Origin: Rhodococcus sp. ARC_M5
GTDB lineage: Bacteria > Actinomycetota > Actinomycetes > Mycobacteriales > Mycobacteriaceae
Direction: 5' to 3'
Length of the DNA: 64,000 bases
NCBI RefSeq assembly: GCF_022810405.1
Contig: NZ_JALGQE010000017.1
Span: 25,937-89,936, forward strand
A program made the position numbers and the translations under genes. Below are positions 50,964-64,000 of the stretch, piece by piece. Every line of letters begins with the position of its first letter. Position 1 is the stretch's first letter. The notes under the pieces were generated by a model that worked only from the letters and a program-made list of their open reading frames with translations, did no database searches and had not been told where the DNA came from.

Positions 50964-52604
50964 GTGAACCGAAGGCAACTGCTGCGGTTGGCCGCTGCCG
51001 GAATGCTCGGCGCTGCCGCCGCTCCGGTCCTGAACTCGGCCGGCATGGCGGGCTCGCCCACAGCAGGTGCACTCCCCATCGGTGCCGACCGCATCCGATC
51101 ACTGGTTCCCGAACTGTTCGCCGATCCCCCGCGTCCACCGGATCATTCCTCCGTTCTCGTCATCGGCTCCGGATTCGGTGCCAGTGCCGCCGCCCTTCGG
51201 ATGGCGCAGGCCGGCACCCAGGTGACCGTCCTCGAACGTGGACTGCGCTGGCCACGCGACCCGTGGCGCGAAATCTTCACCGCCGACATGACCGCCGACG
51301 GTCGCGGACTGTGGCAGCAGACCTCGTTCACCAACATCACCGGCATGCCCGTCGGACCGGTCGACCTCTTCGGCGGCGTACTCGACACCACGCGCTACGA
51401 GAACCTCTCGGTCTGGCGCGGCGCGGCCGTCGGCGGCGGGTCGATCGTCTACACCGGCGTCACCATCGCCCCGGACAAGAAGTTCTTCGACCTCTCCTTC
51501 GGCGGACGACTGAACTACGACGAGATGGCCGCCACCTGGTACCCCAAGGCCCGCTCGATGCTCCGGCCGTCGCCGATGCCCGAGGACGTCTACAACAGCC
51601 CGAACTTCGCACACTCGCGCACCTGGGACGACCACGCCCGACGGGCAGGCTTCACCCCTCAGGCAGTCGACGGCAACTGGAACTGGAACGTCGTCCGCGA
51701 CGAGATCGGCGGCCGCTCGAGGCCGTCCGCGACCGTCGGTGCGAGCACCTTCGGCAACTCCAACGGCGCCAAGCACGACCTGACGCAGAACTACATCCCC
51801 CAAGCCGAGGCCACCGGCCGAGCGACGGTATGTCACAGCCACCGCGTAGCGGCGATCGGCTCCGAATCCGGCGGCCGCTACCGCGTCGAGATCGAACGAC
51901 TCGACCCCTTCGGCAACGTCGTCGAGACCCGTACCGTCACCTGCGACACTCTCGTTCTCGGAGCCGGATCCATCGGCACCACCGAGCTGTTGATGCGGGC
52001 CCGCACCACCGGTGCGCTGGCGAACCTCAACGAATTCGTCGGCACCGGTTGGGGCACCAACGGCGACGCGTCGATGACCCGCTCCCTCGGGCCGATGTCC
52101 GCCGGACCGCAGGGAGCGCCCTGCGCGTCCCGCATCGTCGACGACTCGGGACTGCCGCTGACCGTCGAGAACTGGTATGTGCCGGGCGTTCCGACGAACC
52201 TGGGTTTCATCGGCTCACTGGGCATGACCATCGATCCACTGCGCGGGAACTTCGGATTCGATTCCGCCACGAACCGATTGACGCTGAACTGGCCGAAGGG
52301 CGGCAGCCGAGACACCGTCGAGGCCCTACGCGCAGTACAGAATCGGATGGCGCAGGCCGGCGGTACCGTCGTCGCGGCCGAACCGTTCACCCGCGACGTC
52401 GACGACACCTTCACCGCCCACCCCCTCGGCGGCGCAGTACTGGGCGACGTCACCGACGGCTACGGCCGCGTGAAGGGCCACCCCGGGCTCTACGTCGTCG
52501 ACGGTGCACTGATTCCCGGCAGCACCGGAGCCGCCAACCCGTCGCTGACCATCACTGCGCTCGCCGAGCGCAACGTGGCACAGATCATCGCGGACGGGCG
52601 CTGA
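50964..52604 (+). CDS. choD: Tat-exported cholesterol oxidase (GMC-like, class I)
   Basis: FAD enzyme oxidising and isomerising 3-beta-hydroxysterols to 4-en-3-ones, 546 residues. GTG 50964 follows AGGGGG by 7 nt and gives the Tat signal NRRQLLRLAAAG, with cleavage in the Ala-rich region. The FAD loop is VLVIGSGFGASAAALRMAQAG. The active-site His is in FTAHPLGGAV and the Asn in GAANPSLTITAL, as in classical Brevibacterium/Streptomyces enzymes. It stands alone between an EEP gene and a small membrane protein, with no kstD or mce genes near. Confidence 0.9.
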   Translation: MNRRQLLRLAAAGMLGAAAAPVLNSAGMAGSPTAGALPIGADRIRSLVPELFADPPRPPDHSSVLVIGSGFGASAAALRMAQAGTQVTVLERGLRWPRDPWREIFTADMTADGRGLWQQTSFTNITGMPVGPVDLFGGVLDTTRYENLSVWRGAAVGGGSIVYTGVTIAPDKKFFDLSFGGRLNYDEMAATWYPKARSMLRPSPMPEDVYNSPNFAHSRTWDDHARRAGFTPQAVDGNWNWNVVRDEIGGRSRPSATVGASTFGNSNGAKHDLTQNYIPQAEATGRATVCHSHRVAAIGSESGGRYRVEIERLDPFGNVVETRTVTCDTLVLGAGSIGTTELLMRARTTGALANLNEFVGTGWGTNGDASMTRSLGPMSAGPQGAPCASRIVDDSGLPLTVENWYVPGVPTNLGFIGSLGMTIDPLRGNFGFDSATNRLTLNWPKGGSRDTVEALRAVQNRMAQAGGTVVAAEPFTRDVDDTFTAHPLGGAVLGDVTDGYGRVKGHPGLYVVDGALIPGSTGAANPSLTITALAERNVAQIIADGR

Positions 52605-52649
52605 CCACTCGAAATGGGTAGACCCGCGCCGAACGGGTAGCCCACAGAT

Positions 52650-52991
52650 ATGCCCGTCAACGATCCGACCGAACGCACCATCGCCGACCGCGACGTGGAG
52701 AAGCGCTGGAGCGACCCCGGTGCCCTCCGCAAAGCTGCGGGATACTCTGCCGGCGTCGTAGCGGTGGCCGCGGCGCTGACCGCGGTGTTCCTCCTCGTCG
52801 ACCGCACCAATCCGGTGTTGGCCGCGTCGGTTCCTGCGGTGTGCTTCCTCGGCGGCATCGGGGCTCTGACGTTGGGATACAAGTCCTACCGCGCCGGTGG
52901 CACCTGGCCGATCTGGCAAGGCGCGGCATGGTTCCTGTTCACCGTGATGCTGCTCGGGCTTGCAATGCCGATGTTCGCGATTCGTCAGTGA
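52650..52991 (+). CDS. Small three-TM membrane protein, unknown
   Basis: 113 residues. A charged N-terminus (NDPTERTIADRDVEKRWSD) is followed by three helices (AGVVAVAAALTAVFLLVDR, PVLAASVPAVCFLGGIGALTLG, QGAAWFLFTVMLLGLAMPM). It lies 45 bp after the cholesterol oxidase on the same strand and could be co-transcribed. No known family assigned. Confidence 0.65.
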   Translation: MPVNDPTERTIADRDVEKRWSDPGALRKAAGYSAGVVAVAAALTAVFLLVDRTNPVLAASVPAVCFLGGIGALTLGYKSYRAGGTWPIWQGAAWFLFTVMLLGLAMPMFAIRQ

Positions 52992-53000
52992 CCGTCGGCG

Positions 53001-54638
53001 TCAACCGAGCTGAATCTCGGGGCGGCCTTCGGGGACGGTGACGGTCGCGGCTGTGCGTACCGCCTTGCCTGGCGTCGACACCGCATCGAGAACCCTGACC
53101 TCCGAACGCCATTCGGTGTTCGTCAGCGTGCTGCGGAGATAGCCGCGTCGAGCGTTGCCGTACTTGACGTGCGGTGAGGCTTCGGCGATGGCCGCACCAG
53201 CGGTGTCGACATCGGCGCCGTCCTTGCCCGACGCGATCGACGTGGTCGCGATCTCCACACCTTGGATCGGCGACGCCTGATCCTGGTAGTCGCGGCGCAG
53301 TTCCGACACGATCGTGCGATGAATGTCGCCGACGATCGACGCGACGTTCTTCGTGCCACGATCCCGAGCCCCGTCCAGGATGCGATGCCGCGAGGCCTCG
53401 TATCCGCTCCACGGATCCATCCCGACCTTGCGATCGCTGCCGAGTCCGCGGGCCAGATCGGAAATGACCGTCTGATGCGCCAAGAAGTTCCACCTCGACG
53501 GTGATGCGAACCCGTCGAGAATCCATTGTTCCTGTGCCGCACCGGTTATGGTGCGGGACGGATCAGCCGTCTCGGCGTCCTGCGCATGCTCGCCGTCCCC
53601 GTGCGCTTGATCGCTGCGGTACTGCCGCGTGTCCAGCACCGAGAAATCCACCAGATCGCCGAACGAGAACCGGCGATAGACCGTCATGTCCGGCCCGACG
53701 GGCTTCAGATTCGCACGAACAGGGGTGTTCTCCCACCACGCCTTGAACGCGTCGGCTCTGCGCAACAGGAACTGCTTCGGATCGTCATCGTCTTGGCTGA
53801 TCTGCGAGGCCCAATTGTTGTCCACCTCGTGATCGTCGAATGCGGAGACGAACGGTGCCGAGGCATGAGCGGCAGCGAGGTTCTCGTCCGCCTTGTACAG
53901 GGCATACCGATCCCGATAGTCGCCCAGCACCATGGTTTCTCGAGCCGCCGACTCGGTGCGTGGCTCGCCCTTGCGTGCGCCCTCGTCCTTGATGGCGTAC
54001 TCGTAGATGTAGTCGCCCAGAAAGAACACCACATCCAGGTTCGACGCCGCCAGATCCTGGTACGCGCCGAAGTAGCCGTCCTCCCACTTCTGGCACGAGG
54101 CCCACGCGAAATCGAGCCTGCTGAGCGGCTGACCCAGTGCCGGTGCCGTTTTGGTGCGTCCCACCGGACTGGCGTGCGGGCCGACGAGGAAGCGATAGAA
54201 GTACTCACGAGCCGGCTCCAGGCCCCGGACGTCGACGTGTATCGACCAGCCGTCGAACTCGGTGGCGAGCTCGATGCCTTCGCGGGTCATCTGCGCGAAG
54301 TTCTCGTCCGCCGCGATCTGCCACCGCACCGGCACAACGCCGGGAGTCATACCACCCAGCGGGGCAAAAGGATCGGTGGCGAGCCTGGTCCACAGCACCA
54401 CCGAGTCTGGCAGTGGGTCGCCGGATGCCACGCCGAGACGGAACGGGTAATCGGGCGTCACCACGGACTGCGCACCCGCTGTCGCTGTGGTTCCTGCGAG
54501 TTCGGGAGTGAACGCCAGCGCTCCCACCAACGCACTCCACGTCAGGAACTGTCGACGCGTGGCCCCCGCCCGCAAGGAGATGTCCTGACCGATCCGTACC
54601 TCGTTAGCCCGTCTCACCATCGTTCGAGGGTTTCGCAC
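53001..54638 (-). CDS. phoD: PhoD-family alkaline phosphatase/phosphodiesterase, Tat-exported
   Basis: 545 residues (ATG 54620 would shorten by 6). The Tat motif ATRRQFLTWSALVGALAF is near residue 27. The PhoD_N beta domain is followed by the catalytic domain with FAWASCQKWEDGYF, VFFLGDYIYEY, AFDDHEVDNNW, DTRQYRSD, FLAHQT and SIVGDIHR, giving the Ca/Fe ligands and conserved Cys of the family. It releases phosphate from diesters outside the cell. A Pho-box could lie before it but none was recognised. Confidence 0.88.
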   Translation of the reverse strand: MRNPRTMVRRANEVRIGQDISLRAGATRRQFLTWSALVGALAFTPELAGTTATAGAQSVVTPDYPFRLGVASGDPLPDSVVLWTRLATDPFAPLGGMTPGVVPVRWQIAADENFAQMTREGIELATEFDGWSIHVDVRGLEPAREYFYRFLVGPHASPVGRTKTAPALGQPLSRLDFAWASCQKWEDGYFGAYQDLAASNLDVVFFLGDYIYEYAIKDEGARKGEPRTESAARETMVLGDYRDRYALYKADENLAAAHASAPFVSAFDDHEVDNNWASQISQDDDDPKQFLLRRADAFKAWWENTPVRANLKPVGPDMTVYRRFSFGDLVDFSVLDTRQYRSDQAHGDGEHAQDAETADPSRTITGAAQEQWILDGFASPSRWNFLAHQTVISDLARGLGSDRKVGMDPWSGYEASRHRILDGARDRGTKNVASIVGDIHRTIVSELRRDYQDQASPIQGVEIATTSIASGKDGADVDTAGAAIAEASPHVKYGNARRGYLRSTLTNTEWRSEVRVLDAVSTPGKAVRTAATVTVPEGRPEIQLG

Positions 54639-54700
54639 CAGGGCGAACTGTGCCCGTCATCGATCGAACGGCAAAGTGAACAGACGAAAGACTCTCCCGG

Positions 54701-55240
54701 TCAGCTACTACCGAACATCGGAGGCAGGACGGGTATCGCCGGGACAGGGTACGCAGCAACGTTCATGACCACGGTGCCGTCGCAGTAGCCGCCGTAGATC
54801 GTGGTCTCCCATACTCCCGTCAAGCTGCCGTCGGGTTGCGGGGTGTAAGTGGCTACCGAGCGGGCATCGTTGTAGTCCTTGGGAACGCCTTCGCCCTTGA
54901 AGCAATCCCACACCCAGTCATAGGTGTGCACCCAACTCGTTCCGTCCCAGATGTAGTCGATCGGGCGGTTCTGGAGAGACTCGTTCGCCGGTGGTGGACC
55001 GGCGACAACGGAGGCGACGCACTCTCCATCGGTGCAGTCGGAGGCGAAGGTGTACACGTTGGAGAAATCCGGTTCGCGCTGCGACGCCGCCGCGCTCGTG
55101 CCGGTCTTGCTCGCTGCGAACCGCATCAACGAATAATCGCCGGACCACAAAGGCTCATCACCGGGTGCCGCACCGGCCGGGAGGGCTCCCGCGACGATCC
55201 ACGCCATGACCATCGCGAGCACGAGCACAGTCTTTCGCAT
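54701..55240 (-). CDS. Secreted protein of unknown function
   Basis: 179 residues with a classical signal peptide MRKTVLVLAMVMAWIVAGALPAGA cut before APGDE. The mature part has four Cys (TFASDCTDGECVASVV, DWVWDCFKGEG, YGGYCDGTVV), likely two disulfides formed by a DsbA/VKOR system such as that at 26357-27753, and several Trp. It looks like a mycobacterial-type small exported protein. ATG 55240 selected because the signal peptide starts there. Confidence 0.75.
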   Translation of the reverse strand: MRKTVLVLAMVMAWIVAGALPAGAAPGDEPLWSGDYSLMRFAASKTGTSAAASQREPDFSNVYTFASDCTDGECVASVVAGPPPANESLQNRPIDYIWDGTSWVHTYDWVWDCFKGEGVPKDYNDARSVATYTPQPDGSLTGVWETTIYGGYCDGTVVMNVAAYPVPAIPVLPPMFGSS

Positions 55241-55331
55241 TGGGCAACGATAGCCGTCGAAACCCCGCGCCGAGCCCGAGACGACGAAGTTCGCCGTACC
55301 GGCAATGCGCTGAAGATGGGCCTCCCCAGCG

Positions 55332-55721
55332 TCAGGCCTGAACGACCCACACCATATTGCCGTCGGGATCACGAAGTACGAACATGGGCGGAGCTCCGTC
55401 CTCTGTCCCGGAGATTGCGTCCATATCGACACCGCCGATCGCGCTCAGTCGCGCATGTTCCGCCCCGACGTCGGGTGTTTCGACACCGATCGAGGACCCG
55501 CCGGGCGAGTCACCCATCGGCGGATTCAGGGCGAGCCGCGCCGTCGAACCGGGCGGTGCCACCTCGACCCACCGATACTCGCCCTCGGGGCCGAAACGCG
55601 TGTCATCGCGCAACTCGAAGCCGAGCACACGTGAATAGAACTCGAGGGCCTTGTCCTGGTCCGCGACGGTGAACATGGCCACGCCGATGTTCACGATGGT
55701 GCTGGGTGTTTGGTTGGTCAT
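55332..55721 (-). CDS. VOC family protein
   Basis: 129 residues starting MTNQTPSTIVNIGVAMFTVADQDKALEFYSRVLGFELRDD. It ends with FVLRDPDGNMVWVVQA, the classic glyoxalase-fold second module. Not a close copy of the VOC protein at 49522. Likely a detoxification or dioxygenase-like protein; substrate unknown. Confidence 0.85.
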   Translation of the reverse strand: MTNQTPSTIVNIGVAMFTVADQDKALEFYSRVLGFELRDDTRFGPEGEYRWVEVAPPGSTARLALNPPMGDSPGGSSIGVETPDVGAEHARLSAIGGVDMDAISGTEDGAPPMFVLRDPDGNMVWVVQA

Positions 55722-55774
55722 GTCGGTACGGACTCGCGTCACGCCGGAAACTCACCGCCGAGGTCTCATACGAC

Positions 55775-55810
55775 AAAACCCCGCACCGACCGAAGTCGAT
55801 GCGGGGCTTT
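55775..55810 (-). terminator. Rho-independent terminator after rpoC
   Basis: On the minus strand CCCCGCA (55800-55806 complement) and TGCGGGG (55779-55785 complement) form a 7-bp stem around a 14-nt loop that can pair further, followed by TTTT. It lies about 75 nt after the rpoC stop and would end the rpoBC transcript. Confidence 0.7.
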
Positions 55811-55885
55811 GGCTGCTGGCTCTGTCGTCGTGAGCGGAAATTCGTAGTGGGCTACGAAGTTCTGCTCACGTGCGACGAAGTCGCT

Positions 55886-59842
<3,957 letters not shown>

Positions 59843-59898
59843 GTAACTTCCTTTCCCCGTTATGGGTGTTGTGCTGGAAGAGCAAATGAGAAGAACGC

Positions 59899-59929
59899 CT
59901 GCCGGATCCGCACTGGGCGGATCCGGCAG
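59899..59929. promoter_or_regulatory. Perfect 13-bp hairpin between rpoB and rpoC
   Basis: CTGCCGGATCCGC (59899-59911) pairs completely with GCGGATCCGGCAG (59917-59929) across a 5-nt loop. On the minus strand it is followed by GGCGTTCTTCTC, a weak U-rich run, so it could partially terminate, stabilise the rpoB 3' end or serve as an RNase processing site. The structure is plain; the function is inferred. Confidence 0.7.
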
Positions 59930-59938
59930 ACCACAGAA

Positions 59939-62900
59939 CTACTGAGCGAGGTCGTCGACCGTGGCAGCTTCGTTGCGGGAGAGGTTGATTCCCAGGTTGG
60001 CTGCGGCACGCTCGAGGTCTTCGTCGTCACCGTCGGCCATCGTGATGGCTGCGCCGTCCGAGGACAGCACCTCCACGTTGAGGCACAGCGACTGGAGCTC
60101 CTTGAGGAGCACCTTGAAGGACTCGGGGATACCCGGCTCCGGGATGTTCTCGCCCTTGACGATCGCCTCGTACACCTTCACGCGGCCGACAACGTCGTCC
60201 GACTTGATGGTGAGAAGCTCCTGCAGCGTGTACGCGGCGCCGTAGGCCTGCATGGCCCAGCACTCCATCTCACCGAAGCGCTGTCCACCGAACTGCGCCT
60301 TACCGCCGAGGGGCTGCTGCGTGATCATCGAGTACGGCCCGGTCGAACGAGCGTGGATCTTGTCGTCGACCAAGTGGTGCAGCTTGATGATGTACATGTA
60401 GCCCACCGACACCGGGTACGGGAACGGCTCGCCGGAGCGGCCGTCGAACAACGTGGCCTTTCCGTCGGAGCCGACCATCTGCTCGCCGTCGCGGTTGGGA
60501 ATCGTGCTCTCCAGCAGGCCGGCGAGCTGATTCTCCTTGGCACCGTCGAACACCGGGGTGGCGATGTTGCTGTCGGCCGGAGCCGCCAGCATCTCCTCGG
60601 GCAGACGCTCGGCCCAATCGGGCTTGCTGCCGTCCGCGGCGATCTGCACGTTCCAACCGGTCTTGCCGATCCAACCCAGGTGGGTTTCGAGGACCTGCCC
60701 GATGTTCATACGACGCGGAACACCGTGGGTGTTGAGGATGATGTCGATCGGGGTGCCGTCGGGCAGGAACGGCATGTCCTCCTGCGGGAGGATCTTGCCG
60801 ATGACGCCCTTGTTGCCGTGGCGGCCGGCGAGCTTGTCGCCGTCCTGGATCTTGCGCTTCTGAGCCACGTAGACGCGGACCAACTCGTTGACGCCGGGAG
60901 GCAGATCGTCGTCGTCGTCGCGCGAGAAGACGCGGATGCCGATGACCTTTCCGTTCTCGCCGTGCGGAACCTTGAGCGAGGTGTCGCGAACTTCGCGAGC
61001 CTTCTCACCGAAGATGGCGCGCAGCAGGCGCTCTTCGGGGGTCAGCTCGGTCTCGCCCTTGGGCGTGACCTTTCCGACCAGCACGTCGCCGTCACGAACC
61101 TCGGCACCGATACGGATGATGCCGCGCTCGTCGAGGTCAGCGAGGACCTCGTCGGAGACGTTCGGGATGTCGCGAGTGATCTCCTCGGCACCGAGCTTGG
61201 TGTCGCGAGCATCGATCTCGTGCTCCTCGATGTGGATCGAGGTGAGAACGTCCTCTTCCACGAGGCGCTGCGACAGGATGATCGCGTCCTCGTAGTTGTG
61301 GCCCTCCCACGGCATGATCGCCAGCAGCAGGTTCTTGCCGAGTGCCATCTCACCGTTCTCGGTGCAGGGGCCGTCGGCGAGGACCTGGCCGGACTCGACG
61401 CGCTGTCCCTCGTCCACGATCGGACGCTGGTTGGCGCACGTGCCCTGGTTGGAACGCGCGAACTTGCGCATCCGGTAGGTCTTGCGCGATCCGTCGTCGG
61501 CCATGACCGTGACGTAATCGGCGGAGACCTCTTCGACGACACCGGTCTTCTCGGTGATGACGACGTCACCGGCGTCGACAGCTGCACGCAGCTCCATGCC
61601 GGTACCGACGATCGGAGCCTCGCTGCGCACCAGCGGGACGGCCTGACGCTGCATGTTCGCGCCCATCAGGGCACGGTTGGCATCGTCGTGCTCGAGGAAC
61701 GGAATCATCGCGGTCGCGACGGAGACCATCTGTCGCGGCGAGACGTCCATGTAATCGATGTCGTCGGACGAGACGAACTCGACCTCTCCACCCTTACGAC
61801 GGACGAGAATCTTGTCCTCGACGAAGTGACCCGAATCGTCGACCGGAGAGTTCGCCTGCGCGAGCGTGTGGCGATCCTCCTCGTCGGCGGTCAGGTAATC
61901 GACGTCGTCGGTGACCTTGCCGTCGACGACCTTGCGGTACGGGGTCTCGATGAAGCCGAACGGATTGACGCGTGCGTACACCGAGAGCGATCCGATCAGG
62001 CCGATGTTCGGGCCTTCCGGGGTCTCGATGGGGCACATGCGGCCGTAGTGCGACGGGTGAACGTCGCGGACCTCGAGGCCGGCGCGCTCACGAGAGAGAC
62101 CGCCGGGTCCCAGTGCCGACAGGCGACGCTTGTGCGTCAGACCCGACAACGGGTTGTTCTGGTCCATGAACTGCGATAGCTGGGAGGTTCCGAAGAACTC
62201 CTTGATCGCAGCGACGACGGGACGGATGTTGATCAGGGTCTGCGGCGTGATCGCCTCGACGTCCTGAGTCGTCATACGTTCGCGCACGACGCGCTCCATG
62301 CGGGACAGGCCCACGCGGATCTGGTTCTGGATGAGCTCGCCGACGGTACGCAGACGACGGTTGCCGAAGTGGTCGATGTCGTCGACCTCGACCGGAACCT
62401 CGACGCCGTCGGGTGCGGTCATCGAGGTCTCACCTGCGTGCAGACGCACGAGGTACTCGATGGTCGCGACGATGTCTTCCTCGGTGAGGGTCGACGCCAC
62501 GATGGGCTGACCCGAGTTGAGGCCGAGCTTCTTGTTGATCTTGTAGCGACCCACGCGAGCGAGGTCGTAGCGCTTGTCCTTGAAGAACAGGTTCTCCAGC
62601 AGGGTCTGCGCCGACTCCTTGGTCGGCGGCTCGCCCGGACGCAGCTTGCGGTAGATGTCGAGGAGCGCCTCGTCGGTACCGGCGGTGTTGTCCTTCTCCA
62701 GGGTGGCCATGAGGATCTCGGAGAAGCCGAAGCGCTCCGTGATCTGCTCGGTGGACCAACCGAGAGCCTTCAGCAGCACCGTGACGGGCTGACGACGCTT
62801 GCGGTCGATGCGGACACCGACGGTGTCGCGCTTGTCGACGTCGAACTCGAGCCATGCACCGCGACCGGGGATCACCTTGACGCTGTGCAGGTCCTTCTCG

Positions 62901-63445
62901 GTGGTCTTGTCGATCGAATGATCGAAGTAGACGCCCGGAGAACGCACCAGCTGCGACACCACGACACGCTCGGTGCCGTTGATGATGAAGGTGCCCTTGT
63001 CGGTCATCATCGGGAAATCACCCATGAAGACCGTCTGGCTCTTGATCTCACCGGTGTTGTTGTTGATGAACTCGGCCGTGACGAACAGCGGAGCCGCGTA
63101 CGTCATGTCCTTGTCCTTGCACTCATCGGTCGAGGCCTTGACCTCGTCGAATCGTGGGTCGGAGAAGGAGAGAGACATCGAGCCCGAGAAGTCCTCGATC
63201 GGAGAGAGCTCGGTCAGGATGTCCTCGAGTCCACCGGCGACACTGCTGTCTCCGCGGGCGGCGGCACGGTCACGCCAACTCTGCGCACCTACCAGCCATT
63301 CGAACGAATCCGTCTGTACATCGAGGAGACCGGGTACCTCCAACGGCTCGCGAATGTTCGCGAACGAAACCCTCCTCGGGGCTCCCGGTGTTCCGACAAC
63401 TGCCTTGGTCTGGCTAGAGACTGCCAAGATGCGTCCTTCCAGCAC
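59939..63445 (-). CDS. rpoB: DNA-directed RNA polymerase subunit beta
   Basis: Catalytic core subunit of 1168 residues. The rifampicin region [19 protein letters not shown] and LSALGPGG is wild type at the positions equivalent to E. coli Asp516, His526 and Ser531, so no classical rifampicin-resistance change is present. [11 protein letters not shown] and [10 protein letters not shown] are conserved active-site regions. GTG 63445 gives [14 protein letters not shown] as in relatives. Target of rifampicin; transcribed with rpoC. Confidence 0.98.
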   Translation of the reverse strand: MLEGRILAVSSQTKAVVGTPGAPRRVSFANIREPLEVPGLLDVQTDSFEWLVGAQSWRDRAAARGDSSVAGGLEDILTELSPIEDFSGSMSLSFSDPRFDEVKASTDECKDKDMTYAAPLFVTAEFINNNTGEIKSQTVFMGDFPMMTDKGTFIINGTERVVVSQLVRSPGVYFDHSIDKTTEKDLHSVKVIPGRGAWLEFDVDKRDTVGVRIDRKRRQPVTVLLKALGWSTEQITERFGFSEILMATLEKDNTAGTDEALLDIYRKLRPGEPPTKESAQTLLENLFFKDKRYDLARVGRYKINKKLGLNSGQPIVASTLTEEDIVATIEYLVRLHAGETSMTAPDGVEVPVEVDDIDHFGNRRLRTVGELIQNQIRVGLSRMERVVRERMTTQDVEAITPQTLINIRPVVAAIKEFFGTSQLSQFMDQNNPLSGLTHKRRLSALGPGGLSRERAGLEVRDVHPSHYGRMCPIETPEGPNIGLIGSLSVYARVNPFGFIETPYRKVVDGKVTDDVDYLTADEEDRHTLAQANSPVDDSGHFVEDKILVRRKGGEVEFVSSDDIDYMDVSPRQMVSVATAMIPFLEHDDANRALMGANMQRQAVPLVRSEAPIVGTGMELRAAVDAGDVVITEKTGVVEEVSADYVTVMADDGSRKTYRMRKFARSNQGTCANQRPIVDEGQRVESGQVLADGPCTENGEMALGKNLLLAIMPWEGHNYEDAIILSQRLVEEDVLTSIHIEEHEIDARDTKLGAEEITRDIPNVSDEVLADLDERGIIRIGAEVRDGDVLVGKVTPKGETELTPEERLLRAIFGEKAREVRDTSLKVPHGENGKVIGIRVFSRDDDDDLPPGVNELVRVYVAQKRKIQDGDKLAGRHGNKGVIGKILPQEDMPFLPDGTPIDIILNTHGVPRRMNIGQVLETHLGWIGKTGWNVQIAADGSKPDWAERLPEEMLAAPADSNIATPVFDGAKENQLAGLLESTIPNRDGEQMVGSDGKATLFDGRSGEPFPYPVSVGYMYIIKLHHLVDDKIHARSTGPYSMITQQPLGGKAQFGGQRFGEMECWAMQAYGAAYTLQELLTIKSDDVVGRVKVYEAIVKGENIPEPGIPESFKVLLKELQSLCLNVEVLSSDGAAITMADGDDEDLERAAANLGINLSRNEAATVDDLAQ

Positions 63446-63873
63446 CTCACGCGGGTCGCTCGTGCAGTGCGACCGCCGCTGTATCTGTTTGCTATATGTG
63501 GGGCGAATTTCGGCTGGTGCAACCAGACCGAATCCCCATCACAGCGGCCCGAAAACGTGCTTTCGGGTAACAGCGATCGAGAGGTGGACAGGAGGCAGCC
63601 AGCGCAACGTCCAAAGGTACCCCAAATGTGCGCAGAGCGCAACGGGGGCATCAAAAGTAGCACCCGGGGTCCATTCGTGCGCTGACTCGACGAAAGCGTG
63701 TCGCCTGCCGTACGCCCGATGCCGCTGCGCTTCAGAACCGCTGGGGGTGCTCCTGACGACAAGAGTGACCCTTGAGCCTTCCTTCGTCAAGAGGTTCGGC
63801 CCGATCCGTTTTCCGCGAGACCCGTTTTCCGTGAGACCGCACTCGAACCGGTCGCGTCAATGGACCATTGCAC
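63446..63873 (-). promoter_or_regulatory. rpoB upstream region (no gene)
   Basis: 428 bp between the rpoB start and an insertion-sequence end. It should contain the rpoBC promoter(s). A stem-loop CCCGAAA/TTTCGGG at about 63548-63567 could form in the leader. A short minus-strand frame (63539-63790, 83 codons) has no recognisable product and is not called as a gene. I cannot place the promoter hexamers reliably. Confidence 0.5.
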
Positions 63874-64000
63874 TGCACTGGACCCCGTGGGTTGGACTGC
63901 TAAAGCAAATCCTAGGCTGCGAGGGCCTGGGCTCGGTATCGCACCGGGCTCAGGCCGTCGAGACGTAGCGAGATGCGGTCATTGTTGAACCAGTCGATGT
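63874..64000 (-). mobile_element. IS3-family (IS150-like) insertion sequence, right end
   Basis: The element enters from beyond the window. Its terminus appears to start at 63874 with TGCACTGGACCCC followed by GTGGGTTGGAC, which resembles the IS150-group terminal inverted repeat (TG-ACTG-ACCC then GTTGGAC). A preceding CCATTGCAC could include target duplication, but the other end is not in the window. Confidence 0.65.
63912..64000 (-). CDS. IS3-family transposase OrfB, C-terminal end (partial)
   Basis: The last 28 codons of a transposase, reading IDWFNNDRISLRLDGLSP then VRYRAQALAA and a TAG at 63912. The [Y/I]DWFN-NxRISL-LxGLSPVxYR pattern is the typical end of the IS3/IS150 integrase (DDE) OrfB. 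It reads toward rpoB on the same strand. The rest lies beyond the window. Confidence 0.85.
   Translation of the reverse strand, partial: IDWFNNDRISLRLDGLSPVRYRAQALAA

Noticed and set aside
61900..62250. Possible rifampicin-resistance allele in rpoB
   Set aside because: The rifampicin region reads wild type at the main resistance positions.
63539..63790. 83-codon minus-strand frame upstream of rpoB
   Set aside because: No homology, no ribosome-binding site seen, and it lies in the expected rpoB promoter region.

Overview
The window is high-GC actinobacterial DNA, most likely a Rhodococcus-type member of the Nocardiaceae (Mycobacteriales). Supporting signs are the rpoB-rpoC and rpsL-rpsG-fusA blocks with actinobacterial sequence features, frequent GTG starts, DUF3558 lipoproteins, 13E12-type DUF222/HNH proteins, a type II NADH dehydrogenase, a Tat-exported cholesterol oxidase and a mycobacterial-type acyl-CoA carboxylase operon. 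Both housekeeping blocks lie on the minus strand. The window opens inside fusA and ends in an IS3-family transposase just upstream of rpoB.

Layout. 1-3.9 kb: fusA (partial), rpsG and rpsL with a long structured leader, then two coupled DUF3558 lipoprotein genes. 4-5.4 kb: guanine deaminase. 5.4-15.3 kb: a tightly overlapping catabolic operon (TIGR03084 protein, DUF1446/AtuA-like protein, acyl-CoA dehydrogenase, carboxylase beta, biotinylated carboxylase alpha, acyl-CoA dehydrogenase, enoyl-CoA hydratase, TetR) with a palindromic operator at its head. 15.3-21 kb: an endonuclease-like lipoprotein fused to an ASCH domain, a 13E12 HNH protein, and an ice-binding-fold surface protein paired with a class F sortase. 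21-26 kb: a TetR regulator, an alpha/beta hydrolase and two MFS transporters. 25.8-30.3 kb: aroQ, a DsbA/VKOR disulfide-forming pair, a transglycosylase-NlpC/P60 wall hydrolase and an acyl-ACP thioesterase.

30.2-35.9 kb is the most interesting block. A six-gene, almost fully overlapping operon combines the biotin ECF transporter (bioY, EcfA/bioM, EcfT/bioN) with two AMP-forming acyl ligases and a thiolase. It sits behind a perfect palindrome that resembles the BioQ box. The transporter assignment and the palindrome tie the operon to biotin, but the chemistry of the ligase-thiolase part is unassigned.

36-55.7 kb holds mixed accessory and core genes: a second 13E12 protein with a repeat-rich linker, GNAT, a CPBP-like protein, a GAP-family membrane protein with divergent TetR, GtrA, SixA, a membrane protein-histidine kinase-response regulator module, ndh with a divergent LysR gene, an LLM flavoprotein, a glutamine amidotransferase, two VOC proteins, an EEP-family membrane protein, cholesterol oxidase and PhoD phosphatase. 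55.8-63.4 kb is rpoC and rpoB.

A recurring feature between about 22.5 and 35 kb is short tandem repeats (15-17 bp units), several sitting exactly on start or stop codons. No tRNA, rRNA or CRISPR array was recognised. All functional calls come from reading motifs in the sequence; no database search was run.
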